This document shows positions 8,119 to 17,200 of a DNA stretch of 22,865 bases, piece after piece. The translations under genes were made by a program, and so were the position numbers. Position 1 is the stretch's first letter. The number at the start of each line of letters is the position of its first letter. Source of the stretch: Bacteriovorax sp. UBA1852 (lineage in GTDB: Bacteria > Bdellovibrionota > Bacteriovoracia > Bacteriovoracales > Bacteriovoracaceae); contig DDIK01000100.1 in NCBI GenBank assembly GCA_002338505.1, positions 1 to 22,865 of the forward strand, read 5' to 3'. The notes under the pieces were generated by a model that saw only the letters and a list, made by a program, of their open reading frames with translations, did not search any database and was not told the origin of the DNA.

Positions 8119-8251
8119 GCTCTTCTATTGTGTGCTAGTTCTTTTTTTCTCTTCATTTCTAAATTAATAATCACTTGAATTTAATAGCTTATAGATCAAT
8201 GCCCAAAAAAAATGGCTCATATTTTGTGGACCTAAATAGGTAAGCAACTGT

Positions 8252-8295
8252 AAACATATGTTTTTGAAAAATATGGGTTATTTTTAATTTATAAT
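8252..8295 (+). promoter_or_regulatory. Palindrome and -10-like box before the protease operon
   Basis: A perfect 12-bp palindrome AAACATATGTTT lies at 8252-8263. It is followed by TTGAAA (8264-8269) and a consensus TATAAT (8290-8295), 40 bp before the protease ATG. The 20-bp gap between hexamers is longer than ideal, so the -35 assignment is doubtful. The TATAAT box is the stronger part. Confidence 0.3.
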
Positions 8296-8335
8296 CAAAT
8301 CAACCGATAAGAAATTCTCAAAAGGTGAGGTTTGC

Positions 8336-9232
8336 ATGAACGTATTTACAAAAATATTAACAGCTACTACAACGTGCTTTTTACTGAGTGGTCAGACTTT
8401 AGCTTGTGATGGTTCATTCTGCGTTAATCCAGAAATGCCACTACTGAGTCAATCATCAACACGATTGGCATCAGCAATAAGTAGACTCGAAAGAGACTCT
8501 TCTATTAGGAAGGATACTGGCTGGTGTGTACCTGTTGCAGCTACGATGAGCTTTGCAGGAAGTTTGAAAAAATCTAAAAACATGAGCTACTCAAATTACA
8601 AGCTCAATAATATGAGAAATCACAACGTAAGTTGGAATAGTCATATAAATGCGGGCACATTCTCAGATTCTATACACTACGTTGGAGAGTTAATGAGAAC
8701 TAATTGGAGAAGAGGTGGAACATATACGAGTAGGAGTAATAGTGCATATAAATCTATTTATAACTCTATTAGAGGTAACGTTACAAAGAAATATATAAGT
8801 AAAACGACCAAACACTCTTCTTATAATTCAAATTATTTCAAGAACCTCTTTAGAGGGAAGTTTCCAGCTGCAACTCTCACAATCTATAAGACGGATCGAA
8901 GAAGAAAGTTTTTAAGTGGACATGCAATTGCACTTCATGGCTATGAAGGCTCAACTTTAAAGATTTTTGATCCTTGGGGAAGAATTTATAATGTGGGAAT
9001 TGGATCAACAGGTTCAAGATCCTATCCAAAAATTTCACATGTAAAGGGTACAAAAGGTGCTGTCGAGTATTATAACCGTGGTAGCAACTACGCATCATTA
9101 AAATCATTCGCCTCTTTTCACGTTCTAGATAAAGCAACCAGTCCAGGAAATAATAGATACAAGCGTCCTAGTCCACCACCTCCTCCTTCTCGACGTAATC
9201 CTGGCGATTGGAGAAGAAGATATATACCTTAA
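8336..9232 (+). CDS. Exported papain-like (C39-type) cysteine peptidase
   Basis: This 298-aa protein has a Sec signal (MNVFTKILTATTTCFLLSGQ, probable cleavage after TLA at 23). The catalytic triad of a clan CA peptidase is visible in order: Cys64 in GWCVPVAATM, His196 in SGHAIALHGYEG and Asp212 in KIFDPWGR. This is the layout of C39-like secreted peptidases. The middle region (about 85-180) is rich in Ser, Asn, Tyr and Lys. The C terminus is proline-rich then Arg-rich (PSPPPPPSRR to the end), which may bind the cell wall or a partner. It has SD AAAGGTGAGG. Two exported proteins follow, the first 29 bp downstream, suggesting one operon in which they may be inhibitors, chaperones or substrates. 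The target is unknown. Confidence 0.8.
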   Translation: MNVFTKILTATTTCFLLSGQTLACDGSFCVNPEMPLLSQSSTRLASAISRLERDSSIRKDTGWCVPVAATMSFAGSLKKSKNMSYSNYKLNNMRNHNVSWNSHINAGTFSDSIHYVGELMRTNWRRGGTYTSRSNSAYKSIYNSIRGNVTKKYISKTTKHSSYNSNYFKNLFRGKFPAATLTIYKTDRRRKFLSGHAIALHGYEGSTLKIFDPWGRIYNVGIGSTGSRSYPKISHVKGTKGAVEYYNRGSNYASLKSFASFHVLDKATSPGNNRYKRPSPPPPPSRRNPGDWRRRYIP

Positions 9233-9261
9233 GTATTAATTAATAAAAAAGGTAGTGTGAA

Positions 9262-10146
9262 ATGTTTAAGGAAGTAATAAGTTTATTCGTATTATTCAGT
9301 ATCTCTTTCTATGTTTCACACTCACTTTCTTCAGCTGAAGAAAGTGAGACATTTACAGAACATGAGGTTCTTAAAGCTTCTACCAATGCTGAGACTAATC
9401 TATATCAAAAACAAAGAATCAAAACTAAGACTATTTTAGTAAAGTCTCCAAAGAATGAAGGAAGTAGTTATGAATCTTCTCCTTCATCCGTAAGTCGAAA
9501 GATTGCTTCTATAAAGTATCACAGTGAAGTAGAGCATTCTGTTGAAGATAAGAATATTGAAGAGATGTCTTTGGACGTGTCAGTATTAAGTGATGATAGT
9601 GTTAGCCTAAATGAAAAAATCGAGCTACTTCAAGACAGTAAAATTAAGTTTAAAAATAGAGAACAAGCAAGAAAAATTCTTTTAGAAGAAATAATGGATA
9701 TCTCATTTGTTAATGAGGGTGAAAAGAGAGTCGAAATACCAGAGATTACGGATATGAATAAATATCTAGAATCTGTAAGTCCTGCCGATAATGAAGTTTA
9801 CTTCTTTGAGGTATATGACCAGCTTTCTAAAGTCTTTGAAGGAGATGAGTTTAGAGAGATAAGTTTAGATTTATATGAAAGAGTTCCTAATAAAGAGGTA
9901 CAGGGCCTAATTGTATTGCACCTTCTAGATAATGATTCTGAAAGAGTTAATTTAAATTATCTGTTAGATAATATTTCTAAAAATCAAGTTCTAAGCCACA
10001 TTCCCGATAATTATATTATCGAATCGATAGACAATGAAAATTATCTGACCGTGAAGGAAGGTCCCCAGTTTGAGGATGAACTGGAAGCAGAGTCGAATAT
10101 TGTTGCCGGTAACGATACTGACGATGTAATTGAGGAAAGCTTATGA
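9262..10146 (+). CDS. Exported acidic protein of unknown function, protease-operon partner
   Basis: Not recognised. It has 294 residues with a signal peptide (MFKEVISLFVLFSISFYVSHSLSSA, cleavage near 25). A low-complexity Ser/Lys/Glu stretch (about 26-95) follows, then a mostly helical acidic part (about 110-260) with short repeats of amphipathic helices such as YERVPNKEVQGLIVLHLLDND. The tail is very acidic. It starts 29 bp after the protease with SD AGGTAG. Its stop overlaps the next start (ATGA at 10143-10146), so it is coupled to the following gene. Context points to a role with the protease, but nothing in the sequence shows which. Confidence 0.7.
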   Translation: MFKEVISLFVLFSISFYVSHSLSSAEESETFTEHEVLKASTNAETNLYQKQRIKTKTILVKSPKNEGSSYESSPSSVSRKIASIKYHSEVEHSVEDKNIEEMSLDVSVLSDDSVSLNEKIELLQDSKIKFKNREQARKILLEEIMDISFVNEGEKRVEIPEITDMNKYLESVSPADNEVYFFEVYDQLSKVFEGDEFREISLDLYERVPNKEVQGLIVLHLLDNDSERVNLNYLLDNISKNQVLSHIPDNYIIESIDNENYLTVKEGPQFEDELEAESNIVAGNDTDDVIEESL

Positions 10147-10925
10147 ATAAGAAAAAAAGTATATTAGTAATTATTGTTATTGTCTTAGGTATATATTTTG
10201 GTACATCTTATCAGCAAACAAAAGATTCTGAAGACCTGTCAGTTGCAAAGAAAACTGACGTCAGATCTTCTGGAGATTCTAATTTGAAAATGAGTGATCA
10301 GGTTGTTAATGCTAAAGACAGAGATATGAATACGAAATTAAAACATAATATCGTTTTTAAAAGTCCGTATTATAAAAATAATCCTTATCTAGGTAATTTA
10401 CTCAAAGACCCTAATTTTATAGAAGTTTATGAAAGATCAGAGTCACTATTTAAAGAATATTCGTTCTCAGAAGATCTTGCAGTCTGGCTTTCTATAGGTG
10501 TTGTTTTTGACTCTTCTCCTGAGTATGGTGAGCTTTTTGAAACTTCTATCTCGAAGCTGAATAATCAAAAAAACGAAGTCTATGATGCAATATCAAACGA
10601 AATTACATCAATCGGGCCTGAAGACAGCTTTGTTCGACAGCAGTTAATTAATGTTGTTGGAGGCATGGACATAACTAGAGATAAGAAGGTTTCTTTTTTT
10701 GGGAGCGAAGCTAGTCGAAAAGTCGTTCTTGATGAGAATGGTGATTTCACTCCAGACTCTATGAACATAACTAACTCAATAGCATTTTTGAAGCAGTCTG
10801 GTACTACCGTTGATGAGGCACGAAGAATCTTTGAACAAAGTATTAGTACAAACACTAGTCCTGAGATTCGTGAAAAATTAAGAGCACGTTTTAATACGTA
10901 CTTTCCTGAGTCAGCAAATTTGTAG
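10143..10925 (+). CDS. Membrane-anchored or exported helical protein, protease-operon partner
   Basis: Not recognised. This 260-aa protein begins MNKKKSILVIIVIVLGIYFG, a basic start plus one hydrophobic segment and no clear cleavage site, so it is probably an inner-membrane anchor with the rest in the periplasm. A flexible polar linker (about 24-70) is followed by a helical domain (about 75-255) containing NPYLGNLLKDPNFIEVYERS, EDLAVWLSIGVVFD and VRQQLINVVGGMDIT. It overlaps the preceding gene by 4 bp. The shared texture of short amphipathic helices with the 9262 protein suggests the two may interact. No enzymatic motif is seen. Confidence 0.7.
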   Translation: MNKKKSILVIIVIVLGIYFGTSYQQTKDSEDLSVAKKTDVRSSGDSNLKMSDQVVNAKDRDMNTKLKHNIVFKSPYYKNNPYLGNLLKDPNFIEVYERSESLFKEYSFSEDLAVWLSIGVVFDSSPEYGELFETSISKLNNQKNEVYDAISNEITSIGPEDSFVRQQLINVVGGMDITRDKKVSFFGSEASRKVVLDENGDFTPDSMNITNSIAFLKQSGTTVDEARRIFEQSISTNTSPEIREKLRARFNTYFPESANL

Positions 10926-10958
10926 ATTCTAAGTCGCTTAAACTCTAAATGAGATATT

Positions 10959-11584
10959 ATGAATAGTTTTAAAGGTGTTTTTAGTACCTTCTATTTAATT
11001 TTATTGTTTAGCTTTTCAGCTGAAGCTTCAGATCCATTGGGTCTTTCTGATTAACAATGGTATGATCGTAGGTTAACAAATCATGAAGTCGATATGTTTA
11101 AAGTCGTTGGTGAAATACTACCTAATGGTATAGTAAGAAAGCGATAAAAAACTTTCATCCTAAAACTCATAAAATTGTTTCTAAATCAAAGCCATCTTCA
11201 CAAGAAATTGCTAAGAGAACAAAAACTAAGCATAAGAAGCATCCCAAAAGTAAAGGTACGGTTCATGTGCGTCCTACAAACTTCCCAAGTAATCCAACAA
11301 GAGATGAAGTTCATCGGATGCAACAACATATTCAATCATTAGAGAGAAAAATAGGTAAAGCTCTTGATCTTAGTCTATCAGCCTATGCTGTGGCCGAAAT
11401 ACCACAAGCGACCCATGGAAGAACATGTATTGGTGGAGGAACCGTAGTATCTGAGGAAGTTAGCGCACTGGCCATTGGTGCTAGTAAGAACTTTGGCGGG
11501 CACTAGGAGTATACTGTGAAGGTTAATCTTACTCATTCTTGGCATACAGATGCTATTGGAGCAGGCTTTGGCTGGGAGTTTTAG
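10959..11584 (+). pseudogene. YadA-like (trimeric autotransporter anchor) gene, decayed
   Basis: The frame starts at ATG 10959 with a signal peptide (MNSFKGVFSTFYLILLFSFS, cleavage after AEA). It stops at TAA 11052-11054, continues readable to about 11140, then needs a one-base shift. The second frame runs through a basic linker, a short coiled coil (DEVHRMQQHIQSLERKIGK) and a YadA-type anchor: AYAVAEIPQATHGR, GGGTVVSEEVSALAIGASKN. A TAG at 11504-11506 interrupts it. The last strands, YTVKVNLTHSWHTDAIGAGF ending in W-E-F, finish at TAG 11582-11584. The aromatic terminal residue and the glycine/alanine strand pattern are those of an outer-membrane barrel end. Three lesions in about 200 codons make expression implausible. 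It sits inside the repeat-bounded segment. Confidence 0.75.
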
Positions 11585-11698
11585 GTAGTCTAAAGTGTTT
11601 TCATTCAAAGGATCTTTTAAGTCTATTGTGAGTTAAGATTTCTTTATTTACCAATGTACTTTTCCTGCAATCACCGAAATATTATGTAATAATAGGCT

Positions 11699-12277
11699 AT
11701 GAATTATAAAAAAACTATTTCCAAAGATGAAATAAACAATCTACCTGCCTATATCTTCAACGGAAGAATCGAAATTATTGATCACCAAGATGATGTCTCT
11801 AAAGCGATAGAGGAACTTCAAAAACATAATATCCTAGGCTTTGATACCGAAACAAGAGCAGCTTTTAAAAAAGGGGAGCGCTATGATGTCTCTCTCTTGC
11901 AATTAGCGACTGACTCTACGGCATATCTTTTTAGACTTAATCGTCTATCTAATTTTGAGCAACTCTTTAGTCTTTTGTCTGACCCGAATATTGTGAAGGC
12001 CGGAGTGGCAGTAAGAGATGACATCATTGCTCTGCAAAAACTGCTTTCTTTTGAGGCCCAGAACTTTGTAGATTTAGCTGTTATAGCGAAAGAAAATAAG
12101 ATCGAAAAATTTGGGCTTAGAGCATTGGTTGCTATTTTATTAGGTAAGCGTTTATCTAAGAAGGCCAAAATTTCTAATTGGGATAGAGAGAAGCTTACTG
12201 ATGCTCAGATTCATTATGCTGCTTGTGATGGAGTCGTGGGGTATGAGATTTATTGTAAATTTTTTGAAGGTGCCTAA
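11699..12277 (+). CDS. DEDDy 3'-5' exonuclease (RNase D / NrnC-like)
   Basis: This 192-aa single-domain exonuclease shows all DEDDy motifs: Exo I GFDTET (Asp49, Glu51), Exo II VAVRDDIIAL (Asp108 by spacing to Leu112), and Exo III HYAACD (Tyr173, Asp177). There is no HRDC or polymerase domain. The segment ETRAAFKKGERYDVSLLQLAT is typical of stand-alone bacterial DEDDy enzymes that trim RNA or degrade short oligonucleotides; the substrate cannot be told apart here. An AGG lies 6 nt before the ATG. The stop codon lies in the left arm of a terminator hairpin that also faces the convergent OPT gene. Confidence 0.85.
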   Translation: MNYKKTISKDEINNLPAYIFNGRIEIIDHQDDVSKAIEELQKHNILGFDTETRAAFKKGERYDVSLLQLATDSTAYLFRLNRLSNFEQLFSLLSDPNIVKAGVAVRDDIIALQKLLSFEAQNFVDLAVIAKENKIEKFGLRALVAILLGKRLSKKAKISNWDREKLTDAQIHYAACDGVVGYEIYCKFFEGA

Positions 12278-12310
12278 GAGTTTAACCAAAGGCACCTAAT
12301 TATTTTATAG
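12268..12310. terminator. Terminator between convergent exonuclease and OPT genes
   Basis: A perfect 8-bp stem, AGGTGCCT (12268-12275) and AGGCACCT (12290-12297), has a 14-nt loop and is followed by a T-rich run (TAATTATTTTAT). The left arm overlaps the exonuclease stop codon. It works best rightward; leftward a T-rich tract (TTTTTT in minus sense) is not immediately adjacent. Confidence 0.6.
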
Positions 12311-14140
12311 TTTTTCTATAGCAGAAGTTCTTGCATAGTTAATACTAGTCGTAACAAGAAGTCCTACAAAGAAGATCACACTAAGAATCGTTCCATATCC
12401 AAAGTTTTGAACGGCGGCTATTTCCATTCCCGCTATCGCTAGAATTCCAAAGAGAAGTGCAAATAATGCATCTCCTGTGATGAGGCCTGCGGCCATGAGG
12501 ATTCCACGGTGAGTGATTTTTGTTAGAGACTTTGTTCCAGATAATCTTGCAAGTGAACCTAAGAGAATTCCTGTACCGATATATGACGGAAGATAAATTC
12601 CAACGGCAAAGGCCAGTGAACTTAGGATAATCCCTTTTCTCTTTCCAATGATTTCAACAATCACAGCAAGTATTCCAAGTCCTGCACCAATTAAAACTGG
12701 AATCAGAGGAATATCACTCTTTATAAAGAGAGACTTGAGGACTGTTGCAAAGAAGCTTGCTTGAGGAGCAGGAAGGTTCTCACTTCCAAGAGTTCCTGTT
12801 TCATGAGCGACGTATACAGCAAGTGGAACAGAGAGAGCTCCACCAAGTAGTCCAACTATTTGTCCGATAAAAGAACTTGATACCTTTAGGCCATTGAGTT
12901 GCATTGTCTTATAATCTTGAGATGAATCGTTAGAAGCACAAATTGCAACACATGCAGCTACAATAATTGGAACTAAGAAGTAAACACCTTCAATTCCTTC
13001 AAGTCCAATGGCCAGTCCTACAAGACTTAAAACAAGCATTCCCATGAAAACTGTTCCACTAACTGGTGAAGCCGAAGAACCTACTTGTAATGAGAGAAGG
13101 GCACCAAGACCACTTAGAAAGAAGATTAGAAGCATGGCAACTGTACTTAGAGCAACAAGACCAACGACGGTGGCCCCAGAATAGATCATCATGAGAATCA
13201 GTAATAAAGATCCAAGACCGATTGATCCAAGTAACTGCTTCTTTCTCTCTGGTGGAATTTCTAATAGTCTTGAATCAAAATCTGCTTCTTTATCAGCGAG
13301 GGCATCACGCGTCTTCTTTCCTTCAATAATATAATTAATTAGGGAGTAGACAACAGCGATAACCATTGCAGCGCCACCAACCCAACGAAATGTTGTTCCT
13401 GGCATACCTTGTGAAGCAGAGACTCCTTTAACCACAGCGTTTAAAAGTCCTCCTGAGAAGATTAAAATCGCAGTTGGAACCGTTAGTAGAGCTCCAATAC
13501 CAAAGTAGAGAGGATTGATTGGAAGTGGAAGTTTCGTCTCCATGCCACTTAATGTGAATTTAAGATCATATATACTCGCTTTTAAAACCTTTATCTGACT
13601 TAGAAATGCCATGACAAATCCAAAGAAAAGTCCTGGGACAAGTGACAGGCTTAATGGTGGACGAGCTTCTGGATTATCTGCAGCAGTTTGAATGAGTCGA
13701 TCACAAGCAACAGCCTCTGGAGCTGGAAGCTTTGGATCAGTTAGAAATCTCTCAGTCGCAAGGCCTACAAAGCCCCAACCAAGGAAGCACCCTGATGCAG
13801 CAGCAAGAATGAGAGAGACTACATCCACAGGTGGAACAGTCATTCCTAATTCTGAAGCCAAAATTTGAACAATCGGAGCTACAAAGGCGACACCAGCTGT
13901 TACGGCAACACCGGCAGAACCTGTAACTTGAGCAGTGGAAAGAAAACCTTTCATATCATCTTTAAAGAATCTACCCATGGCGACCCAACCAAATAAAACG
14001 ACTAAGGGGCTAATTCCTGGTGTAATACCTGCTTTTAGTGCAGAAAATACAAATGCTGCACCTAGTACAAAAGAGATGACAAAGCCAAATGCGATTCCGG
14101 CCCTTTTTGATCTTAATGATGGTTCGATTGATTGATTCAC
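12305..14140 (-). CDS. OPT-family oligopeptide transporter
   Basis: This polytopic membrane protein of 611 residues starts at GTG 14140. That start is chosen because a good SD (GAGGAAG) lies 6 nt upstream and the protein then begins VNQSIEPSLRSKRAG before the first membrane helix. A TTG at 14203 would add 21 polar residues without an SD. OPT motifs are clear: QVTGSAGVAVTAGVAFVAPI, LPAPEAVACDRLIQ, NDSSQDYKTMQL and AAGLITGDALFALLFGI. The family imports peptides, glutathione or metal chelates with protons; bacterial members are poorly characterised. It is 69 bp downstream of the oxoprolinase gene on the same strand and is likely co-transcribed, suggesting uptake of gamma-glutamyl or pyroglutamyl peptides. 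Its final codons form one copy of the long direct repeat. Confidence 0.9.
   Translation of the reverse strand: MNQSIEPSLRSKRAGIAFGFVISFVLGAAFVFSALKAGITPGISPLVVLFGWVAMGRFFKDDMKGFLSTAQVTGSAGVAVTAGVAFVAPIVQILASELGMTVPPVDVVSLILAAASGCFLGWGFVGLATERFLTDPKLPAPEAVACDRLIQTAADNPEARPPLSLSLVPGLFFGFVMAFLSQIKVLKASIYDLKFTLSGMETKLPLPINPLYFGIGALLTVPTAILIFSGGLLNAVVKGVSASQGMPGTTFRWVGGAAMVIAVVYSLINYIIEGKKTRDALADKEADFDSRLLEIPPERKKQLLGSIGLGSLLLILMMIYSGATVVGLVALSTVAMLLIFFLSGLGALLSLQVGSSASPVSGTVFMGMLVLSLVGLAIGLEGIEGVYFLVPIIVAACVAICASNDSSQDYKTMQLNGLKVSSSFIGQIVGLLGGALSVPLAVYVAHETGTLGSENLPAPQASFFATVLKSLFIKSDIPLIPVLIGAGLGILAVIVEIIGKRKGIILSSLAFAVGIYLPSYIGTGILLGSLARLSGTKSLTKITHRGILMAAGLITGDALFALLFGILAIAGMEIAAVQNFGYGTILSVIFFVGLLVTTSINYARTSAIEKL
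12311..12366 (+). repeat. Direct repeat, right copy (inside the OPT 3' end)
   Basis: This is the second copy of the 56-bp repeat at 7595-7650. It encodes the last residues of the intact OPT transporter on the minus strand. The identical 32 bp (12335-12366) correspond to the LLVTTSINY region. Confidence 0.85.
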
Positions 14141-14209
14141 GCTTCTTCCTCGTCTAAAAATTAAATAACAATATACAATCGCCTTACTGGATCGATTTTG
14201 CAAATATTT

Positions 14210-17200
14210 TTAGATTCTATAGCTGCGAATTTTCTCAAGATAGGAGTGCGGTGCATTTAGGTAAAAGGCACCAGAATAAACTAACCACTCATAAACAGCA
14301 GTGGGTGGGACGTCGGGCTTCTTGTCTATGACATCATAGGCAAAGCACTTTAAGGCTTCCCCGTTGTCATCAAATGCTTCGATTTCTATTCTTTGATAAC
14401 CATTGTCGTCACATTCTATTTTATCTAAATAGCTTAGGTCTTGGTCGTTGATTGAGACGACTAGTCCTAAGACCTCATGGCCTGGCGCTTCGAACATATC
14501 GGCAACACCGCCGAGCCTAATCCTAGAGTATGTCGTATAGCGAATTTCTTTATTTTTCACTGTTGCTCGGCAAATAAGCTTTGCGCTAGGACAGCGTTTC
14601 TTGATTTGATTGATGTCCATATTAGAGCCAAAACCAAAAATAAGATTATTATTGGTGTCAGCTTCAGCTCCATATCCTCCTCCGCCAGGAGTTGAGATTG
14701 AAAGTCTTTGACCATTATTTATGAGAGCGCTAAAGCATTCAGGATAATCTTTCCAGTAGCCTTGGTCTTCAATTTGATTGAGACCGCGCTGTGCATTCTT
14801 ACCATCTTTGAGACCAAGAGGAGGGCATTGCCTTGATTGAGTGATCAGGTTTACGCCCATCTCTTCTAGGAATAAGAGCCTTCTGTAGACCCCATCGCCA
14901 CCGATCTTATGGCCGTTGCCGCCACTGCCATGACGAATGCTCATTAATTCAATGAGAATAGGTAGTCGACTTTCAAAAACTTCTGGATCAGTTAGAAGAG
15001 AATCGGTCATATTTACTTGTACGGCACTCGCACCATTTGATGACTCTGTTGCTCCACTACCACCACAAATTGTTTCATAGTATTGAATATGGTGATTTCC
15101 TAGACTCAAATTATTCATACTTCCATAGCTATTTTCTTTGACCGCTAAGGCCTGAAAGATGATGTCGCAAATGGCTTGAGAAGTTTCAACATTTCCAGCG
15201 ACTACAGGACTATTTTCTTGGGGATTGAGCATTGAATCTTTAGGAATCTCTATTTCAATTGCTCTAAGCACACCTGAATTTAAGGGAATATTTTCTTTTA
15301 AAAGAGACCTGAGTGCAAACATAACGCTAGCATTAACAACTGGCTTTGGTGCGTTGAAGTTATTTTCTAAGAGAGGACTTGAACCAGAGAAGTCAAAGAT
15401 CGTTTTATCTTCTTTTTGAGTTATTGTGACTTGTAGGTGTCTCTCATTATTTATTTGTTTTTTAATAGAGATATCTTTAAAGCCTTGTAGGACAGAATGA
15501 ATTTTATGATGAGTATAATCTAATATCTCCTCGCTCATATTTTTAAGATGATCGATAGAATGCAAGCTTGCGAGGTTGATAAGCTCTTGCTCTCCTTTGT
15601 GATTAGCTGAAATCTTTGCCTTGATGTCGTGCAAATTCATTTTGAGATTTCTTACAGGGAATTTAGCTTTTGTAAGGATAGATTCTATTTTTTCAATTTC
15701 TAGCTTACCTTGTGAAAATATTCTTGTTGGAGGAATGATAACGCCTTCCTCTTCTAAGAGCTTTGAGTTGCCTGGCATTGAGCCAGGAGTTATCCCGCCA
15801 ATATCGGCATGATGACCCCTTGAGGCGACCCACATCATCAACTGATCTTTAAAGAAAACAGGGGTGATGATGGTGACATCTGGTAGGTGAGTTCCCCCAT
15901 GGGTAGGAGAGTTTAATATGTAACTTTCACCAGGCTTAACTTCACAATTTTGACTAACGGATTTAACGGCTTGATCCATCGATCCTAGATGAACAGGAAT
16001 ATGTGGAGCATTGGCGATGAGCTCACAGTCTGCGCTAAAAATTGCGCATGAAAAGTCATTTCTTTCTTTGATATTTATAGAGTGAGCGAGTCTTTGAAGA
16101 GTAGTTCCCATTTGTTCAGCAATAAATTGAAAACGCTGATAGAAAATCTCTAGCTCAATTTTCTTATCTCTTTTCTTGGTCGCTGCTTTCTGTAATTCTT
16201 TGAAGGTCCATAGGCCTTGATTATTTCTATGTGCCTGCCAACCACTTTCGACAATGATTGAAGTATTGTTTTCACTAAGAATTTTTTCTCCTTCGATTGT
16301 TAGAGGACTCTCATCAAAGAATAATTCTTTTTTCTCATTGTGAATGAGCTTTATGGAAACGCTCACTGTTTCTATTTCATCTACAGCGTGGCCAAAAGTT
16401 CTTTCATGATATTCACTAAATCTTTCTTTGGCCTCTAGGAGATCTATGGCCGTTATTTCAACTTCGTGATCACTTCCTCTTGCGCGCATCAAGAAGTGAT
16501 AAGTTGCACTCGAGTTATTTGAAAGAAATGCGCCTGTTGCAAGCTCATTTGGAGAAGGTAGTAATTCTTGAGTTTTAGCAGTTGCTATTTTTTGGTGATA
16601 GGCCTTTCCCATGCCAAATGCAGATAAAACAGAGCTATGAGGGTGAATTAATACCTCATTTATCCCAAGTGTTTGAGCTACTTTTATTGCTAATTGCCCC
16701 GCAGCTCCACCAAAGCTAACTAAGCAAAAGTCTTTGGGATCGTGACCTCGCTCAATTGAAACTTTTCTGATTGCTCTAGACATAGTTTCAACGGCAACAT
16801 CTATAAAGCCTTCGGCAATTTCTTTTGCACTTAAGCCAATTTCTTTTTCAAGTTCTTTAAACTTTTTTTCTACGATATTTTTATCGAGGGGAAGATCTTG
16901 GTTTTCTCCAAATATATGTGGAAACTTTTCTACTTCAATTCTTCCAAGAAATAAATTTGCATCTGTTACTGTCAAAGGGCCATTATTTCGATAACAAGCG
17001 GGACCAGGAAAAGCTCCAGCGGAATTTGGACCGACTTGAAACCTGCCGTTATCATATTTAAGAATCGAGCCACCACCTGCTGCGACAGTATGAATATCAA
17101 CCATAGGACATAAGAGTTTTAGTCCATAGAAATCAGGGGTGGGATTAATTGATAATTCTCTGTCGTAAATGGCGACATCTGTTGATGTTCCACCCATATC

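Larger units (their letters stand above)
7595..12366. mobile_element. Candidate integrated segment between duplicated OPT 3' ends
   Basis: The geometry fits an element that inserted at the 3' end of the leftward OPT gene. The OPT gene now ends with copy B (12311-12366) and the displaced former 3' end (copy A, 7595-7650) lies at the far left. In between are a DUF4442 protein, an exported protease operon, a YadA-like pseudogene and an exonuclease. No integrase, recombinase or transposase was found inside, which weakens the reading. A simple paralogue remnant is the main alternative. Confidence 0.3.

Noticed and set aside
9234..9245. TATTAATTAATA palindrome
   Set aside because: Pure AT palindromes of this length are expected by chance here and it lacks context beyond lying before an SD.
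14141..14203. Longer OPT start at TTG 14203
   Set aside because: It adds a polar stretch without an SD, while GTG 14140 has GAGGAAG at good distance.
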